A stretch of DNA of 64,000 bases from Faecalicoccus pleomorphus DSM 20574 (GCF_000420345.1 NZ_ATUT01000009.1:1-64000), one strand, 5' to 3'. Shown: positions 1-8,817, counted from the first letter of the stretch. A program made the numbers and translations. The notes: a model not told the origin generated them from the sequence alone.

Positions 1-1
1 C

Positions 2-286
2 CAAAAAAACTATACAAGTCGGAATGGAAACAGTCTGGGCGAAGTGAATCAGCTGCATCAGGAATTCAAACAAATGATCAAGCATTATCATGGAGTCTCC
101 ATAAGACATCTTCAGCACTATTTGGATTGGCTTGTATTCCGTAAACAGATGAAATACCAAATCAGGGCGGAAGCCAGAAAAACAAAAGCTTATATGTTGG
201 CTATGAAAGGATCTGTTTCCTTTGTGACAAAAGACATATGTTCTTTTGAGTTGCCAATTAATGTGCTTACGCTCTATCAAAATTAA
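2..286 (+). CDS. IS1595-type (ISXO2-like) transposase, C-terminal fragment
   Basis: The reading frame is open to the left window edge, so this is the last ~94 codons of a longer gene. The visible part has the pattern typical of the C-terminus of ISXO2-like (IS1595 family) DDE transposases: an N-Q-L-H-x-x-F-K motif (in ISXO2-like proteins, V-N-x-x-H-x-x-x-K), then G-V-S-x-x-x-L-x-x-Y-L-x-W. The family cuts and re-inserts short IS elements. A small inverted repeat (TCAACT-TTTT-AGTTGA, 310-325) follows the stop and could belong to the element's end, but no terminal repeat can be proven because the other end is outside the window. Whether the complete gene is intact cannot be seen. The IS remnant ends about 90 bp before the comG operon. 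Confidence 0.7.
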   Translation, partial: QKNYTSRNGNSLGEVNQLHQEFKQMIKHYHGVSIRHLQHYLDWLVFRKQMKYQIRAEARKTKAYMLAMKGSVSFVTKDICSFELPINVLTLYQN

Positions 287-376
287 AAACATCATTTTTA
301 ATTCTCTGCATCAACTTTTTAGTTGAACTTAGCGATTTTTTTCATAGTTTTTCGATTTTTTTACGTATTAAATAGT

Positions 377-1369
377 ATGAACATGCAAGAAAGATTAGAA
401 CAACTTTTAACGTATGCCACACAAAAAAAAGCAAGTGATATCCATTTAACGCTCCATCGGCATACTTTATCCATTCAGTTACGCATCTATGAACAGATGG
501 TAGAGCTTGTACAAGATCTCTGGGATGAATCCCTTTTTGAGTATGTGAAGTTTAAATCCGGTCTTGATCTGACAAATCCGTACATCCCCCAAAACGGCCA
601 ATTCAGCTGGAAGCTTGGTTCTCAGGTTTTATACTGTCGCTTTAGCTTAATTCCCAATAAACATCTGCAGACCGGAGTTATTCGTCTTTTGCATACAGGC
701 ATTCATCTTCCGATAGAAAGACTGACTTCAAAAAAGGAACATCAAACGTTCTTGAAAGGCCTGATTCACGCAAGACGAGGACTGGTAATTGCCTGTGGAC
801 CGACCAATTCTGGTAAAACCACAACGTTACATGCCATTTTACATGCGATTGCACAACGTTCCATGCACAAGGTCGTATCGTTGGAAGACCCAATCGAAAT
901 TCAGGATCCATCTTATTTACAGTTACAGATCAATGAAGAATTAGGCTTTACATATGAAAAAGGAATTGAAGAGCTTCTTCGTCACGATCCGGATGTGATC
1001 TTTATCGGAGAAACCCGAAACAGTTATACAGCCAAAATGGTTGTTCGCTGTGCTCTAACAGGCTCGCTTGCCTTTACCACACTGCATGCATCCAATACGT
1101 TAGAGGCCATACAACGCTTAGAAGATCTATCTGTATCCACCTATGATTTAAAAAAAACATTGACGGCATTGATCGGACAAAGACTATATCAAAGCCCCAA
1201 GGGAAAGGAGTGTATCTATGAAATTTTATCCGGACAAGATCTTCAATACGCTCTGGAACATAAAGCCTATCCTAAAGGCTTTAAAACGCTCTCTAACGAG
1301 ATTCAGGAAGCTTTGGATACCCAAAGAATTCAAGATCCACAAGCACGATTTGACCTGCAAAATCTCTAA
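377..1369 (+). CDS. comGA: ComGA, competence pilus assembly ATPase
   Basis: A 330-aa secretion/traffic ATPase of the GspE/PilB type that powers assembly of the transformation pseudopilus at the inner face of the membrane. Walker A is GPTNSGKTT near residues 141-149, the Walker B region DVIFIGE near 206-212, and the HAS/His-box segment TTLHAS follows. The length matches Gram-positive ComGA proteins, which lack the long N-terminal domain of PilB. A TTG start at 323 would add 18 hydrophobic residues; ATG 377 (or 383) fits the family better. There is no clear Shine-Dalgarno sequence. First gene of comGA-GG. The upstream stretch 344-375 is a T-rich block similar to one at 60710-60742. Confidence 0.92.
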   Translation: MNMQERLEQLLTYATQKKASDIHLTLHRHTLSIQLRIYEQMVELVQDLWDESLFEYVKFKSGLDLTNPYIPQNGQFSWKLGSQVLYCRFSLIPNKHLQTGVIRLLHTGIHLPIERLTSKKEHQTFLKGLIHARRGLVIACGPTNSGKTTTLHAILHAIAQRSMHKVVSLEDPIEIQDPSYLQLQINEELGFTYEKGIEELLRHDPDVIFIGETRNSYTAKMVVRCALTGSLAFTTLHASNTLEAIQRLEDLSVSTYDLKKTLTALIGQRLYQSPKGKECIYEILSGQDLQYALEHKAYPKGFKTLSNEIQEALDTQRIQDPQARFDLQNL

Positions 1370-2288
1370 AGAAGAACTTGCTCAATTCAGTCTTTTATTA
1401 AATAAGGGATTGGATACAACATTTATGATCGAGATTTGTTTTCGATGCCATAAAAACATTCTGGCAAAATTAAACGAAGGAGAAAAACTAGTTTCTATCC
1501 TGACAAACGGAAAAGAAAGTTACTTTCAGATCTTAAGAATTCTAAAGGATCGACTGCCCTTTAAAGAAGCCATTCATTGTACCAATGAAATTGATGATGT
1601 TGGCAAAGGTTGGATCAAAGAACTGATAAAGACAAGTATCTATCCGGCTTTTCTGTTTTTATTCAGCTTTGGAATGATCCTCTTTTTTCAAGAAATAATC
1701 CTTCCGGCTATATCTCAACTGACATCAAAACAAGCTTTCCTGTTTTTATCGATCTTACAATTTGTGTTTTCTCTGCTTCTCTTTTTGATCTTTGTATTTT
1801 TAATATTTTTCTTGATCGTTTATACGCAAAAGAAAACAGAACTTTTATACAACATTTTCTGTCGATTTACGCTCTTTCGTAAAGTTATTTCTTTGCATTT
1901 TTCTCTTTTAATGTCCGCTTTTTTAGGCTATGGTCTTTCCACAATGGAATGCATCGATATGCTTTGTAAGATTCATCCAAAAAGCTTGTATCATCCTTTG
2001 GCCATACAAATACAAAAAGCTCTTCATCAGGGAAATACGATGATACAGGCTTTGCAGCTATGTCATATGGATGAAGAGTTCATACGCTTTTTTACCATGG
2101 GACTGCACACTTCATCCATCAAAGAACTTTTACATCTGTACCAACAAAAAGTACAAAAAGAGTTGGAACAAAAAATAAAGAAGCTATCACTTTATATTCA
2201 AATTGGCAGCTATATCAGTGTCGGTATAGTCGTATTGACGGTTTATCAAATTTTATTAGTGCCTATGAATGTATTAAACACACTGTAG
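1218..2288 (+). CDS. comGB: ComGB, competence platform membrane protein
   Basis: GspF/PilC-type polytopic membrane protein that, with ComGA, forms the base of the competence pseudopilus. After the N-terminal region a cytoplasmic helical domain carries the typical I-S-K-E-E-L-A-Q-F-S-L-L-L-N-K-G start of the first T2SSF domain (residue ~49). Strong membrane spans lie around residues 140-165, 175-205 and at the C-terminal end. ATG 1218 has a good AAGGAG seven bases upstream, but it overlaps comGA by 152 bp. A TTG near 1350 would give the usual family N-terminus with only a slight overlap, so the exact start is uncertain. The next gene, comGC, follows after 11 bp. Confidence 0.85.
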   Translation: MKFYPDKIFNTLWNIKPILKALKRSLTRFRKLWIPKEFKIHKHDLTCKISKEELAQFSLLLNKGLDTTFMIEICFRCHKNILAKLNEGEKLVSILTNGKESYFQILRILKDRLPFKEAIHCTNEIDDVGKGWIKELIKTSIYPAFLFLFSFGMILFFQEIILPAISQLTSKQAFLFLSILQFVFSLLLFLIFVFLIFFLIVYTQKKTELLYNIFCRFTLFRKVISLHFSLLMSAFLGYGLSTMECIDMLCKIHPKSLYHPLAIQIQKALHQGNTMIQALQLCHMDEEFIRFFTMGLHTSSIKELLHLYQQKVQKELEQKIKKLSLYIQIGSYISVGIVVLTVYQILLVPMNVLNTL

Positions 2289-2299
2289 AAAGGAATTTT

Positions 2300-2596
2300 A
2301 TGAAAACAAAAAATGCGTTTACCCTTTTAGAAATGATGATCGTATTATTGATCATCACCATCATTCTTTTGATCACCTTGCCAAATATTACACAAAAAGA
2401 AACGATCATTCGTGAAAAAGGCTGTAAATCTCTTTTAAGTGTCATTGATTCACAAATCTTACTGTATCAAATTGAAAAGGATGAAGTCCCTTCCATTCAA
2501 GATTTGATCAATGATGGCTATCTGAAAGAAGAACAAGCCAAATGTCCTAACGGAAAATCTGTGGAGATCATCAATGGACAAGCCACCAGCCAATAA
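2300..2596 (+). CDS. comGC: ComGC, major competence pseudopilin
   Basis: A 98-aa class III signal-peptide protein: a short basic leader, then the processing site and hydrophobic segment A-F-T-L-L-E-M-M-I-V-L-L-I-I with the conserved Glu at +5. This is the major subunit of the transformation pilus, cleaved by the ComC peptidase, which is not in this window. A GAAAGGAA ribosome-binding site lies just upstream of ATG 2300. The C-terminus overlaps the comGD start by 23 bp, as expected for a translationally coupled operon. Confidence 0.9.
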   Translation: MKTKNAFTLLEMMIVLLIITIILLITLPNITQKETIIREKGCKSLLSVIDSQILLYQIEKDEVPSIQDLINDGYLKEEQAKCPNGKSVEIINGQATSQ

Positions 2597-2960
2597 TGCC
2601 TTTACCTTGATGGAAGCTCTATTAACACTTCTGATCATAAGCTTGTTGACACTGATCAGCTTAAAGCCTTCTATTTCTCACCTGGAGTACTTCTCTCGAA
2701 AAATGGCAGCTTATTCTGTTTTGACTCAGGAAAAAGCGTTTATCGCAAAAGAGAACAAAGATGTGCGTATTGAAAAAGACAGAGCTTATTTTGCGGATAT
2801 CGAATTTCAATATCCACCGTCCATCTCTTGTACACCATTTGCGTTTCACTACAATGCCAAAGGCAACATTTCTCAGGCACATACCATTCATTGTACAGAC
2901 AAAGTTCGTACCATCCAATTGATCTATCAATTAGGAAGTGGGCGTGTTCGCATTGAATAA
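2574..2960 (+). CDS. comGD: ComGD-like minor pseudopilin
   Basis: A 128-aa protein with an N-terminal prepilin motif (N-A-F-T-L-M-E-A-L-L-T-L-L) and one N-terminal membrane span, followed by a small globular domain. By position and motif it is the ComGD minor pseudopilin that primes or caps the competence pilus. It overlaps comGC upstream and the short comGE-like gene downstream. Minor pseudopilins diverge quickly, so the letter assignment rests on gene order. Confidence 0.82.
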   Translation: MDKPPANNAFTLMEALLTLLIISLLTLISLKPSISHLEYFSRKMAAYSVLTQEKAFIAKENKDVRIEKDRAYFADIEFQYPPSISCTPFAFHYNAKGNISQAHTIHCTDKVRTIQLIYQLGSGRVRIE

Positions 2961-3111
2961 AAACGGATTTTTAATGACAGAAGCATTGTTTGCCCTCTTT
3001 ATCTTGCTTCTGTGTATTAGTCTATTATGGAACAACATAGAGATCGTATTCAATAGTAAAGGATGGATCATCGATGAAAAGATCAATAAAGAATGGTTTT
3101 ACCATGATTGA
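2944..3111 (+). CDS. comGE: ComGE-like short pseudopilin
   Basis: A 55-aa reading frame (GTG 2944; TTG 2953 is an alternative) lying between comGD and comGF and overlapping both. It has the prepilin signature N-G-F-L-M-T-E-A-L-F-A-L-F-I-L-L-L with Glu at +5 of the mature protein, then a single membrane helix and a ~25-residue tail. ComGE proteins are the smallest and least conserved of the minor pseudopilins, but this one is short even for them. Position, overlap and motif support a real gene; the start codon is not certain. Confidence 0.68.
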   Translation: MFALNKNGFLMTEALFALFILLLCISLLWNNIEIVFNSKGWIIDEKINKEWFYHD

Positions 3112-3466
3112 TGCCCTTTTATCTTTGCTTGTTTTCAGTATCGTTACTTTATGCATGCTCGTCTTTTTGCAGACTTCTCTCAAAATGTTAAACATGGATA
3201 TGCTTCAACAGGAACAAATGGCAGTGATCCAGCTTCGAGAAATCCTCTCTCTTTCCAAAGCCATCGAAGTACAAAGTCATGAATTAACGATGAACTATAA
3301 GCATGAATCGATCTGGATCGGCCAGGATAAAGATCGACTTGTCAAAAAAGAGGGATATGAGATTCTTATGGAAGGAGTTAAAAATGTTGAGTTTTACCAA
3401 CAAGAAGAAGAAATTTTTTTATCCTATTCAAAAGCAGAGAGAGAATACAACGTACAGATCTATTAA
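3074..3466 (+). CDS. comGF: ComGF-like minor pseudopilin
   Basis: A 130-aa protein with a basic leader, then N-G-F-T-M-I-D-A-L-L-S-L-L-V-F: a prepilin-type segment in which the usual Glu at +5 is Asp. One N-terminal membrane helix is followed by a small beta-rich domain, as in the ComGF family of competence pseudopilins. Its start lies inside the end of the comGE-like gene, and its last ~80 bp overlap the comGG-like gene, so the operon stays tightly coupled. Confidence 0.8.
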   Translation: MKRSIKNGFTMIDALLSLLVFSIVTLCMLVFLQTSLKMLNMDMLQQEQMAVIQLREILSLSKAIEVQSHELTMNYKHESIWIGQDKDRLVKKEGYEILMEGVKNVEFYQQEEEIFLSYSKAEREYNVQIY

Positions 3467-3824
3467 CGGGTATATCAGCTCAGGGGCTCTGGTCTGTTTC
3501 TTTATTCTGTTGCAGGTGACAAGCCTGATCAGTTTATATCTGTTAGATCATGCCTATCTGATAGAAGCCAACAAACAAAGTACGATCGATCTTTCCTGTA
3601 TTTCCTATGCCAAAGCTATGATCCAACATAATGAAAGAATTCGTCAGTGTCATTTTGACCCAAAGGATTTGATTCTGGAAAAGAGTGAAGTGATAAACGA
3701 TGTATTCGTGACGTTTCGTGATGAAAATACATTCATCGATTGTATGTATGAGAAAAAAGAAAAGAAAGTCCACATGCGAATTTATTATGATACTCAGGGT
3801 ATCTTCGACATGGACTTTCTTTAA
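3384..3824 (+). CDS. comGG: ComGG-like competence protein
   Basis: A 146-aa protein starting at ATG 3384, which has AAGGAG six bases upstream; the open frame extends further left without a better start. After a basic leader there is a single hydrophobic span (S-G-A-L-V-C-F-F-I-L-L-Q-V-T, residues ~29-50), then a soluble domain. There is no strict F-x-x-x-E prepilin site, which is typical of ComGG. By position it is the last comG gene, and it converges on the hydrolase gene that ends 4 bp away. Function is inferred from gene order and topology. Confidence 0.68.
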   Translation: MLSFTNKKKKFFYPIQKQRENTTYRSINGYISSGALVCFFILLQVTSLISLYLLDHAYLIEANKQSTIDLSCISYAKAMIQHNERIRQCHFDPKDLILEKSEVINDVFVTFRDENTFIDCMYEKKEKKVHMRIYYDTQGIFDMDFL

Positions 3825-3827
3825 AGA

Positions 3828-4442
3828 TCATAGATGTTTCATTTCGTAGTTCCACTGTTTTTCAAAACCGATAGTTGTAGCTGGGCCGTGCCCCGGATAT
3901 ACCGGTAAATCATCTTCCAGAGCCGACAGTTTACGCAAAGACTCTTTCATCTGCATGACGCTGCCCGTTGGAAGATCCATTCTTCCAATAGAGCCTTGAA
4001 ACAGGGTATCCCCGGAAAACAAATGATCTTCTATACGAAAACAACAAGAACCGCAAGTATGTCCGGGAGTATGATAAACATCGATATCAAATTTTCCAAT
4101 TGAAAGCTTGCCTTCCTGAATTCCGATTGCCTTGGAATGACAAACGATCGTTTCATAAAACGATAAAGAAGCATTCAAAGCCGGATCCTGTAAAAAAGAA
4201 ACTTCACTTTGATGAACATAAACCGGTACCGAATACATTTCTGTAATCGAATCAACACCTTTGATATGATCAAAATGAGCATGTGTCAGTAATACTGCTT
4301 CCAAATGTAAATGATTCTGTTCTAAAAAAGGCTGAAGATTCAACACATCGCCGGGATCGATTACCAGACAAGAATCTTCCTTGACCACCACATAACAGTT
4401 TGCCTGCACCATTCCTAATGGATATGTATAAATTTCTATCAT
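3828..4442 (-). CDS. Metallo-beta-lactamase-fold hydrolase (glyoxalase II-like, YqgX type)
   Basis: A 204-aa single-domain metallo-beta-lactamase-fold enzyme. The di-metal signature T-H-A-H-F-D-H is near residues 53-59, followed by the later metal ligands H in H-T-P-G-H-T, D in F-S-G-D-T-L and H in Y-P-G-H-G. This resembles small glyoxalase II-like thioesterases (YqgX/YcbL). The true substrate is unknown; the C-terminal glutathione-binding domain of true GloB is missing. It lies downstream of rpmG, from which a bidirectional hairpin separates it. Confidence 0.85.
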   Translation of the reverse strand: MIEIYTYPLGMVQANCYVVVKEDSCLVIDPGDVLNLQPFLEQNHLHLEAVLLTHAHFDHIKGVDSITEMYSVPVYVHQSEVSFLQDPALNASLSFYETIVCHSKAIGIQEGKLSIGKFDIDVYHTPGHTCGSCCFRIEDHLFSGDTLFQGSIGRMDLPTGSVMQMKESLRKLSALEDDLPVYPGHGPATTIGFEKQWNYEMKHL

Positions 4443-4453
4443 GATCTGCTAGT

Positions 4454-4482
4454 AAAAAAGACCGATATACCGGTCTTTTTTA
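4454..4482. terminator. Bidirectional intrinsic terminator
   Basis: Inverted repeat AAAAAGACCG / CGGTCTTTTT with a 6-nt loop between rpmG and the hydrolase gene. A/T runs on both sides allow termination in either direction; on the minus strand it would end rpmG transcription. Confidence 0.7.
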
Positions 4483-4629
4483 TTTCTTCTCCTTATGATC
4501 CGTTTTTTGATTACATTTTGGACAATATTTTTTAATTGTCATACGTTCAGGATGTTTCTTTTTATTTCGAGTTCCGATGTAGTTTTCTTCTCCACAAACA
4601 GAGCATTTAAATGTAATACGATCTCTCAT
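4480..4629 (-). CDS. rpmG: 50S ribosomal protein L33 (zinc-ribbon form)
   Basis: A 49-aa ORF on the minus strand with a strong AAGGAGG eight bases before ATG 4629. It carries two C-x-x-C pairs (residues 9/12 and 36/39), the zinc-ribbon (C+) form of L33, and the basic segment R-N-K-K-K-H-P-E-R-M typical of the family. L33 sits near the ribosomal E site. It follows the class B PBP gene on the same strand after about 65 bp. Confidence 0.93.
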   Translation of the reverse strand: MRDRITFKCSVCGEENYIGTRNKKKHPERMTIKKYCPKCNQKTDHKEKK

Positions 4630-4694
4630 GGACTGTCCTCCTTAACAAATATGCGAATGAATTGTAACATATATATTTTTTTGGTGCAAGAAGA

Positions 4695-6779
4695 TTATTG
4701 ATCCTGCGGATACAATTCAAAATATGTCTGTAAAACCTCCGGCATCACATTATAAACACAGATGTTGCTTTTGAGGTTTTGAGTGTTTTCCGCACTGGTT
4801 GGTGCCGAGCAGGCAAACGCAACACTAGGATTCTCATATGGTGCATAGCCGACAAAGTTAGCGGTCGTCGCATCTCCGACTTCAGCCGTACCGGTTTTTC
4901 CCGCAACATCCTGTGATAACGCATTGATCTGGGTTCCACAGTTTTCATCCGTAACACAAGCTCTGAAGCCTTGTTGAATCCGTGAAAGCGATTCTGTATT
5001 GGACAAGGTCGATTTAAGCTTGGCTGGATACTCTTCGACTACATTTTGGGTGTTGCTTTCGGTAATGCGATCCATCAGATGAATCTGATACATGCTGCCG
5101 GATGTCGCAATCACCGAAACATATTGTAACAGCTGCAGCGGCGTGTACATATCCAACTGGCCAATGGAATAGTTTAATGTCATCCCCGGCAAATTACCAA
5201 AGCCCATATAGCCGCTGACTTCACCCGGTGCATCCACACCGGTCACATTTCCTAAACCAAAGCGTGAAAAATAACTGCGCATTTTATCTAAAGTCTGACC
5301 CACATCTTCCATAACTAAAGGCTGGCCTTCTTCATAGGTTGCTCCACCTAAACGAATGGCGATGTTAAACATATAAACGTTACTGGAAACCGACAAAGCC
5401 TGTATATCGTTGACAGGGCCGTGATTTTCATACGAACCAAATTCCTCACCGCCGATATTCATGATCGCATCGTTAATAACTTCTCCAGGCTCTACCACAC
5501 CTTCACTTTGCCCCATATACAAAGTCGCTCCTTTGATACAGGAACCTGGATTGACTAAAGAAACATAGTTACCGGAGGCAAAATATGTCATTTCTTTGGT
5601 TTCAAGATCCATCGTATAGCCGGACATGGCCAAAACACCACCCGTCGTTGGATCCATCATACAGGTAAATAAGCTGTTGAATTCCTCACGGCCTTCCGTT
5701 CCGCCTTCACGCTGTAAGACCGTTTTGAGCGTATTATCGAGCTTTTCCTGCAGTTCTATATCAATCGTTAAATACAGATCCAAGCCTTTTTGCGCAGAAC
5801 GAGTAACTTCCTTATGAGCCAATCCATTTGAGTCATATGTTACAACCGATTCTTCACTGACACCGGACAGATAGTCATTGTAGTAAAGCTCTAAACCGGA
5901 GGCACCTACCGGTGAATTATACTGAAAGCCCCTTTGCAGGTAATAATCTACATTTTCGCTGGGAAGACCTTGCGTGCTTGTCGTCACCGTTCCCAGTACA
6001 TCGGATAATGTTTCACCATATGGATACTCTCGTTTCCAACCACCAAAATCGACATCAAAGCCCGGGAATTCTGTTTTATGTTCAACTAGATAGGCAACAT
6101 CATCATCACTGATATCCTCCAGAATGACATTCTGTAAAGAGGAAGAATTCACTGTTGTCATACGACTGTAAATCACATAGGTTGCCTTTTCTTTATTCGA
6201 AAGTTCATCGATATCTTCATCGGTGATTCGTTCATACAAAAGTTGTGTTTGTTTGGAGGATGTCATAGACCCATTTTGAATACTGTTCCATTCCGACTCA
6301 CTGAATAGATGCCGACATCCATAATGTGGATCATCCGTGTCCAATAAAGAGGTATAGGCAATGTACGCATTCTTTAAATCCGAAGATGAAAATTCATCCG
6401 CTCTGATATCAAATACCGAAACAATTCGATCGGCATACAATAAATAATCATCCGTTGTCATGTTGTTTGGCGATGTATAGACGATATTGTGGCTAACCGT
6501 AGTTTTCGCAAGGACATTGCCATTCGTATCGAATATCTGACCTCTAGGCGCACTGATATATTGTGTAACACTGGTATAATCATTTGTCAGTTGCGTATAG
6601 CGTTCATTGGAAAAGACTTGTATATAAACGAGCCTAAAAAAAATGATCAAAAAGAAAACCGTCACCAGACTGGCAAAACCGATAATACGTCTGGATATGA
6701 CCTGATCTAAGGGCGCATCCAACCCTTGATGAAAGAAACGCAGGATCCTTTTCTTGATGTTTTTAAAAAACTGGCGCAT
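4695..6779 (-). CDS. Class B penicillin-binding protein (peptidoglycan transpeptidase, PBP2-like)
   Basis: A 694-aa bitopic membrane protein: basic cytoplasmic N-terminus, one span at residues ~33-55, a long periplasm-facing dimerisation domain, then the transpeptidase domain. Catalytic motifs are S-C-I-K (~residue 412), S-S-N (~463) and K-T-G-T (~626), all in order. No PASTA repeats are present, so it resembles PBP2/PbpA-type enzymes for elongation more than PBP2x/SpoVD. It cross-links peptidoglycan stem peptides with a SEDS glycosyltransferase partner not encoded here. An AGGGGG site precedes the ATG. It is divergent from ispG. Confidence 0.92.
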   Translation of the reverse strand: MRQFFKNIKKRILRFFHQGLDAPLDQVISRRIIGFASLVTVFFLIIFFRLVYIQVFSNERYTQLTNDYTSVTQYISAPRGQIFDTNGNVLAKTTVSHNIVYTSPNNMTTDDYLLYADRIVSVFDIRADEFSSSDLKNAYIAYTSLLDTDDPHYGCRHLFSESEWNSIQNGSMTSSKQTQLLYERITDEDIDELSNKEKATYVIYSRMTTVNSSSLQNVILEDISDDDVAYLVEHKTEFPGFDVDFGGWKREYPYGETLSDVLGTVTTSTQGLPSENVDYYLQRGFQYNSPVGASGLELYYNDYLSGVSEESVVTYDSNGLAHKEVTRSAQKGLDLYLTIDIELQEKLDNTLKTVLQREGGTEGREEFNSLFTCMMDPTTGGVLAMSGYTMDLETKEMTYFASGNYVSLVNPGSCIKGATLYMGQSEGVVEPGEVINDAIMNIGGEEFGSYENHGPVNDIQALSVSSNVYMFNIAIRLGGATYEEGQPLVMEDVGQTLDKMRSYFSRFGLGNVTGVDAPGEVSGYMGFGNLPGMTLNYSIGQLDMYTPLQLLQYVSVIATSGSMYQIHLMDRITESNTQNVVEEYPAKLKSTLSNTESLSRIQQGFRACVTDENCGTQINALSQDVAGKTGTAEVGDATTANFVGYAPYENPSVAFACSAPTSAENTQNLKSNICVYNVMPEVLQTYFELYPQDQ

Positions 6780-6829
6780 GCAATCCCCCTATCTTGTATC
6801 ATTTAATCACATTTGTCAGGTTTTGTCAC

Positions 6830-6858
6830 TTGTTCTTCTTGCGGGAAGCTTATATACT
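6830..6858 (+). promoter_or_regulatory. Predicted sigma-A promoter of ispG
   Basis: TTGTTC, 17-nt spacer, TATACT. The -10 box ends 20 bp before the ATG of ispG, leaving room for the TAGGAG ribosome-binding site at 6865-6870. Confidence 0.6.
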
Positions 6859-6878
6859 TTCATGTAGGAGTGATCAAA

Positions 6879-7928
6879 ATGAAAAGAAATCAGACTCGTT
6901 CTGTACAAGTGAAAGATTTAGTCTTAGGTGGAAACGATCATGTATATATTCAATCCATGTGTAATATCAAGACTTCACATGCAAAAGAAGTGATCGAACA
7001 AATTTTAGAACTGGAAACGATGGGCTGCGAAATCATTCGTGTCAGCTGTATGGATCTAAACGATGCCAAAGCTATTGCAGAAATCGTATCGAATATCCAT
7101 ATTCCACTGGTAGCCGATATTCACTTTGACTACCGACTGGCTTTAGCATGTATCGATGCCGGAGCGAATAAAATTCGCTTAAATCCGGGAAATATCGGTG
7201 CCCGGACAAACGTTGAAGCTGTGGTCAAAAAATGTAAAGAAAAACATATTCCGATACGAATTGGTATCAACAGCGGTTCTTTGGAAAAAGAGATTCATCA
7301 AAAATATGGAAAACCTACAGCACAGGGAATGATGGAAAGTGCACAAAGGCATGTTCAGATCTTGGAAGATCTTCATTTCTATGATACAGTACTTTCATTT
7401 AAATCCAGTGATCCCCTCTTATGCATCGAAGCCTATAAAAAAGCCTCGGAAATGTTTGACTACCCTTTACACTTAGGAGTTACTGAAGCCGGAACCATGA
7501 TGACCAGCGCTATCAAAAGCACATTAGCCTTAGGAAATCTTCTATTAGATGGTATTGGCAATACCATTCGTATCAGCGTAAACGGTGCCCCGCAAAAAGA
7601 AATTCCCATCGTTAAAGAGCTTTTAAAATCGTGCAACTTAATTCAAAATGTGCCGAATCTAATTGCCTGTCCGACATGTGGTCGTACACAATGGGATATG
7701 GAACCAGTCGTTAATGAAATTGAACAATACCTGCAGACCGTTCATAAAAATATTACCGTGGCCATCATGGGATGTGCCGTCAATGGGCCTGGCGAGGCAA
7801 AACATGCGGATATTGCCATTGCCGGCGGTAAAAATGAAGGTCTTTTGATCAAAAAAGGAGAAATCATCGAAAAGATCCCACAGCAGGAAATGGTACAACG
7901 CTTAAAACAGGAAATTGCAGCCTTCTAA
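6879..7928 (+). CDS. ispG: 4-hydroxy-3-methylbut-2-enyl diphosphate synthase (IspG/GcpE)
   Basis: A 349-aa enzyme of the MEP pathway that reductively opens MEcPP to HMBPP. The N-terminal TIM barrel starts with T-R-S-V-Q-V and V-Y-I-Q-S-M; the C-terminal half carries the [4Fe-4S] ligands C-P-T-C-G (~264-268) and M-G-C-A-V-N-G-P-G-E (~297-306). ATG 6879 is chosen over the upstream in-frame codon because TAGGAG lies eight bases before it. IspH, the next enzyme of the pathway, is encoded 2.3 kb away on the same strand. Confidence 0.95.
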   Translation: MKRNQTRSVQVKDLVLGGNDHVYIQSMCNIKTSHAKEVIEQILELETMGCEIIRVSCMDLNDAKAIAEIVSNIHIPLVADIHFDYRLALACIDAGANKIRLNPGNIGARTNVEAVVKKCKEKHIPIRIGINSGSLEKEIHQKYGKPTAQGMMESAQRHVQILEDLHFYDTVLSFKSSDPLLCIEAYKKASEMFDYPLHLGVTEAGTMMTSAIKSTLALGNLLLDGIGNTIRISVNGAPQKEIPIVKELLKSCNLIQNVPNLIACPTCGRTQWDMEPVVNEIEQYLQTVHKNITVAIMGCAVNGPGEAKHADIAIAGGKNEGLLIKKGEIIEKIPQQEMVQRLKQEIAAF

Positions 7929-7930
7929 CA

Positions 7931-7960
7931 CAAAAAGCCGGAAAACTCCGGCTTTTTACA
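7931..7960. terminator. Terminator between ispG and nfo
   Basis: AAAAAGCCGG / CCGGCTTTTT hairpin with a short loop between the convergent ispG and nfo genes. It is U-rich on both sides and can serve both transcripts. Confidence 0.85.
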
Positions 7961-7962
7961 TC

Positions 7963-8817
7963 TTATTCACTTTTATAGGCTTTGAGCCAAGCGATTTCTT
8001 CTTTATAAGGTGGTTTACTATCAATATACGGCGTCTCCAGAATTTTCGTAATAGATTCCAGTTTAGGGTGATGAACGATCTTTGCCAGTAAGAAATAACC
8101 GATATGTCCCTGATCAATATTGGCATGGCGATCCTTGTGGGCACCCTTTTCATTTTTAGAATCATTGATATGCAAAACAGCCAGTCGATCTAGACCTAAG
8201 ATGGAATCAAATTGATTTAATATTTCATCAAAATCCGAAAGATCATACCCCGCATCATGTATATGACAAGTATCCATACAAATTCTGATACGCTCTTTTT
8301 TATGAACACCATCAATAATTTGATACAATTCTTCAAAAGTACGACCGATCTCACTGCCCTTTCCGGCCATTGTCTCCAAAGCGATACAAACATCGCTTTG
8401 ATCCGCATCTAAAACTGCATTTAGGCCCTTCTGGATGGATGCGATTCCCACATCCACGCCAGCTTTTAAGTGACTTCCGGGATGCAAAACTAATGTTTTT
8501 GCCCCCAGCGCATCCACTCTTTTTAATTCCTGCGATAAAAATTCGACACCAAACTGTGCGGTTTCCGGTTTGATGGTATTGGCTAGATTGATCAGATAGG
8601 GCGCATGTACGACTACACGATCCATACAAAAGTCATGCTTTGCCATCAATTCCTTAGCTTCTGCGATTCGAAACTGATCTAATGAAACGCGTCGGGTATT
8701 GCTGGGAGCACCCGTATAGATCATGCAGGCATTGGCTCCGTATGAGAGTGATTCTTCAATACTTCCCAAAAAATACTTCGGCGCCTTTAAGGATACATGC
8801 GATCCTAAATAGATCAT
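7963..8817 (-). CDS. nfo: Endonuclease IV (AP endonuclease)
   Basis: A 284-aa TIM-barrel enzyme that cleaves DNA 5' of abasic sites in base-excision repair. Metal-binding segments of the family are all present: [22 protein letters not shown] and [12 protein letters not shown]. The start overlaps the helicase stop by 4 bp (ATGA), so the two are translationally coupled. Length is normal for bacterial Nfo. Confidence 0.95.
   Translation of the reverse strand: MIYLGSHVSLKAPKYFLGSIEESLSYGANACMIYTGAPSNTRRVSLDQFRIAEAKELMAKHDFCMDRVVVHAPYLINLANTIKPETAQFGVEFLSQELKRVDALGAKTLVLHPGSHLKAGVDVGIASIQKGLNAVLDADQSDVCIALETMAGKGSEIGRTFEELYQIIDGVHKKERIRICMDTCHIHDAGYDLSDFDEILNQFDSILGLDRLAVLHINDSKNEKGAHKDRHANIDQGHIGYFLLAKIVHHPKLESITKILETPYIDSKPPYKEEIAWLKAYKSE

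Noticed and set aside
323-376. TTG start adding 18 residues to ComGA
   Set aside because: The added part is hydrophobic and lies in the T-rich promoter-like block; ComGA is cytosolic and the family begins near ATG 377.
4443-4460. TACTAG six bases before the metallo-hydrolase ATG as a further leaderless promoter
   Set aside because: Only half of the -10 positions match and there is no -35 box at the right distance.
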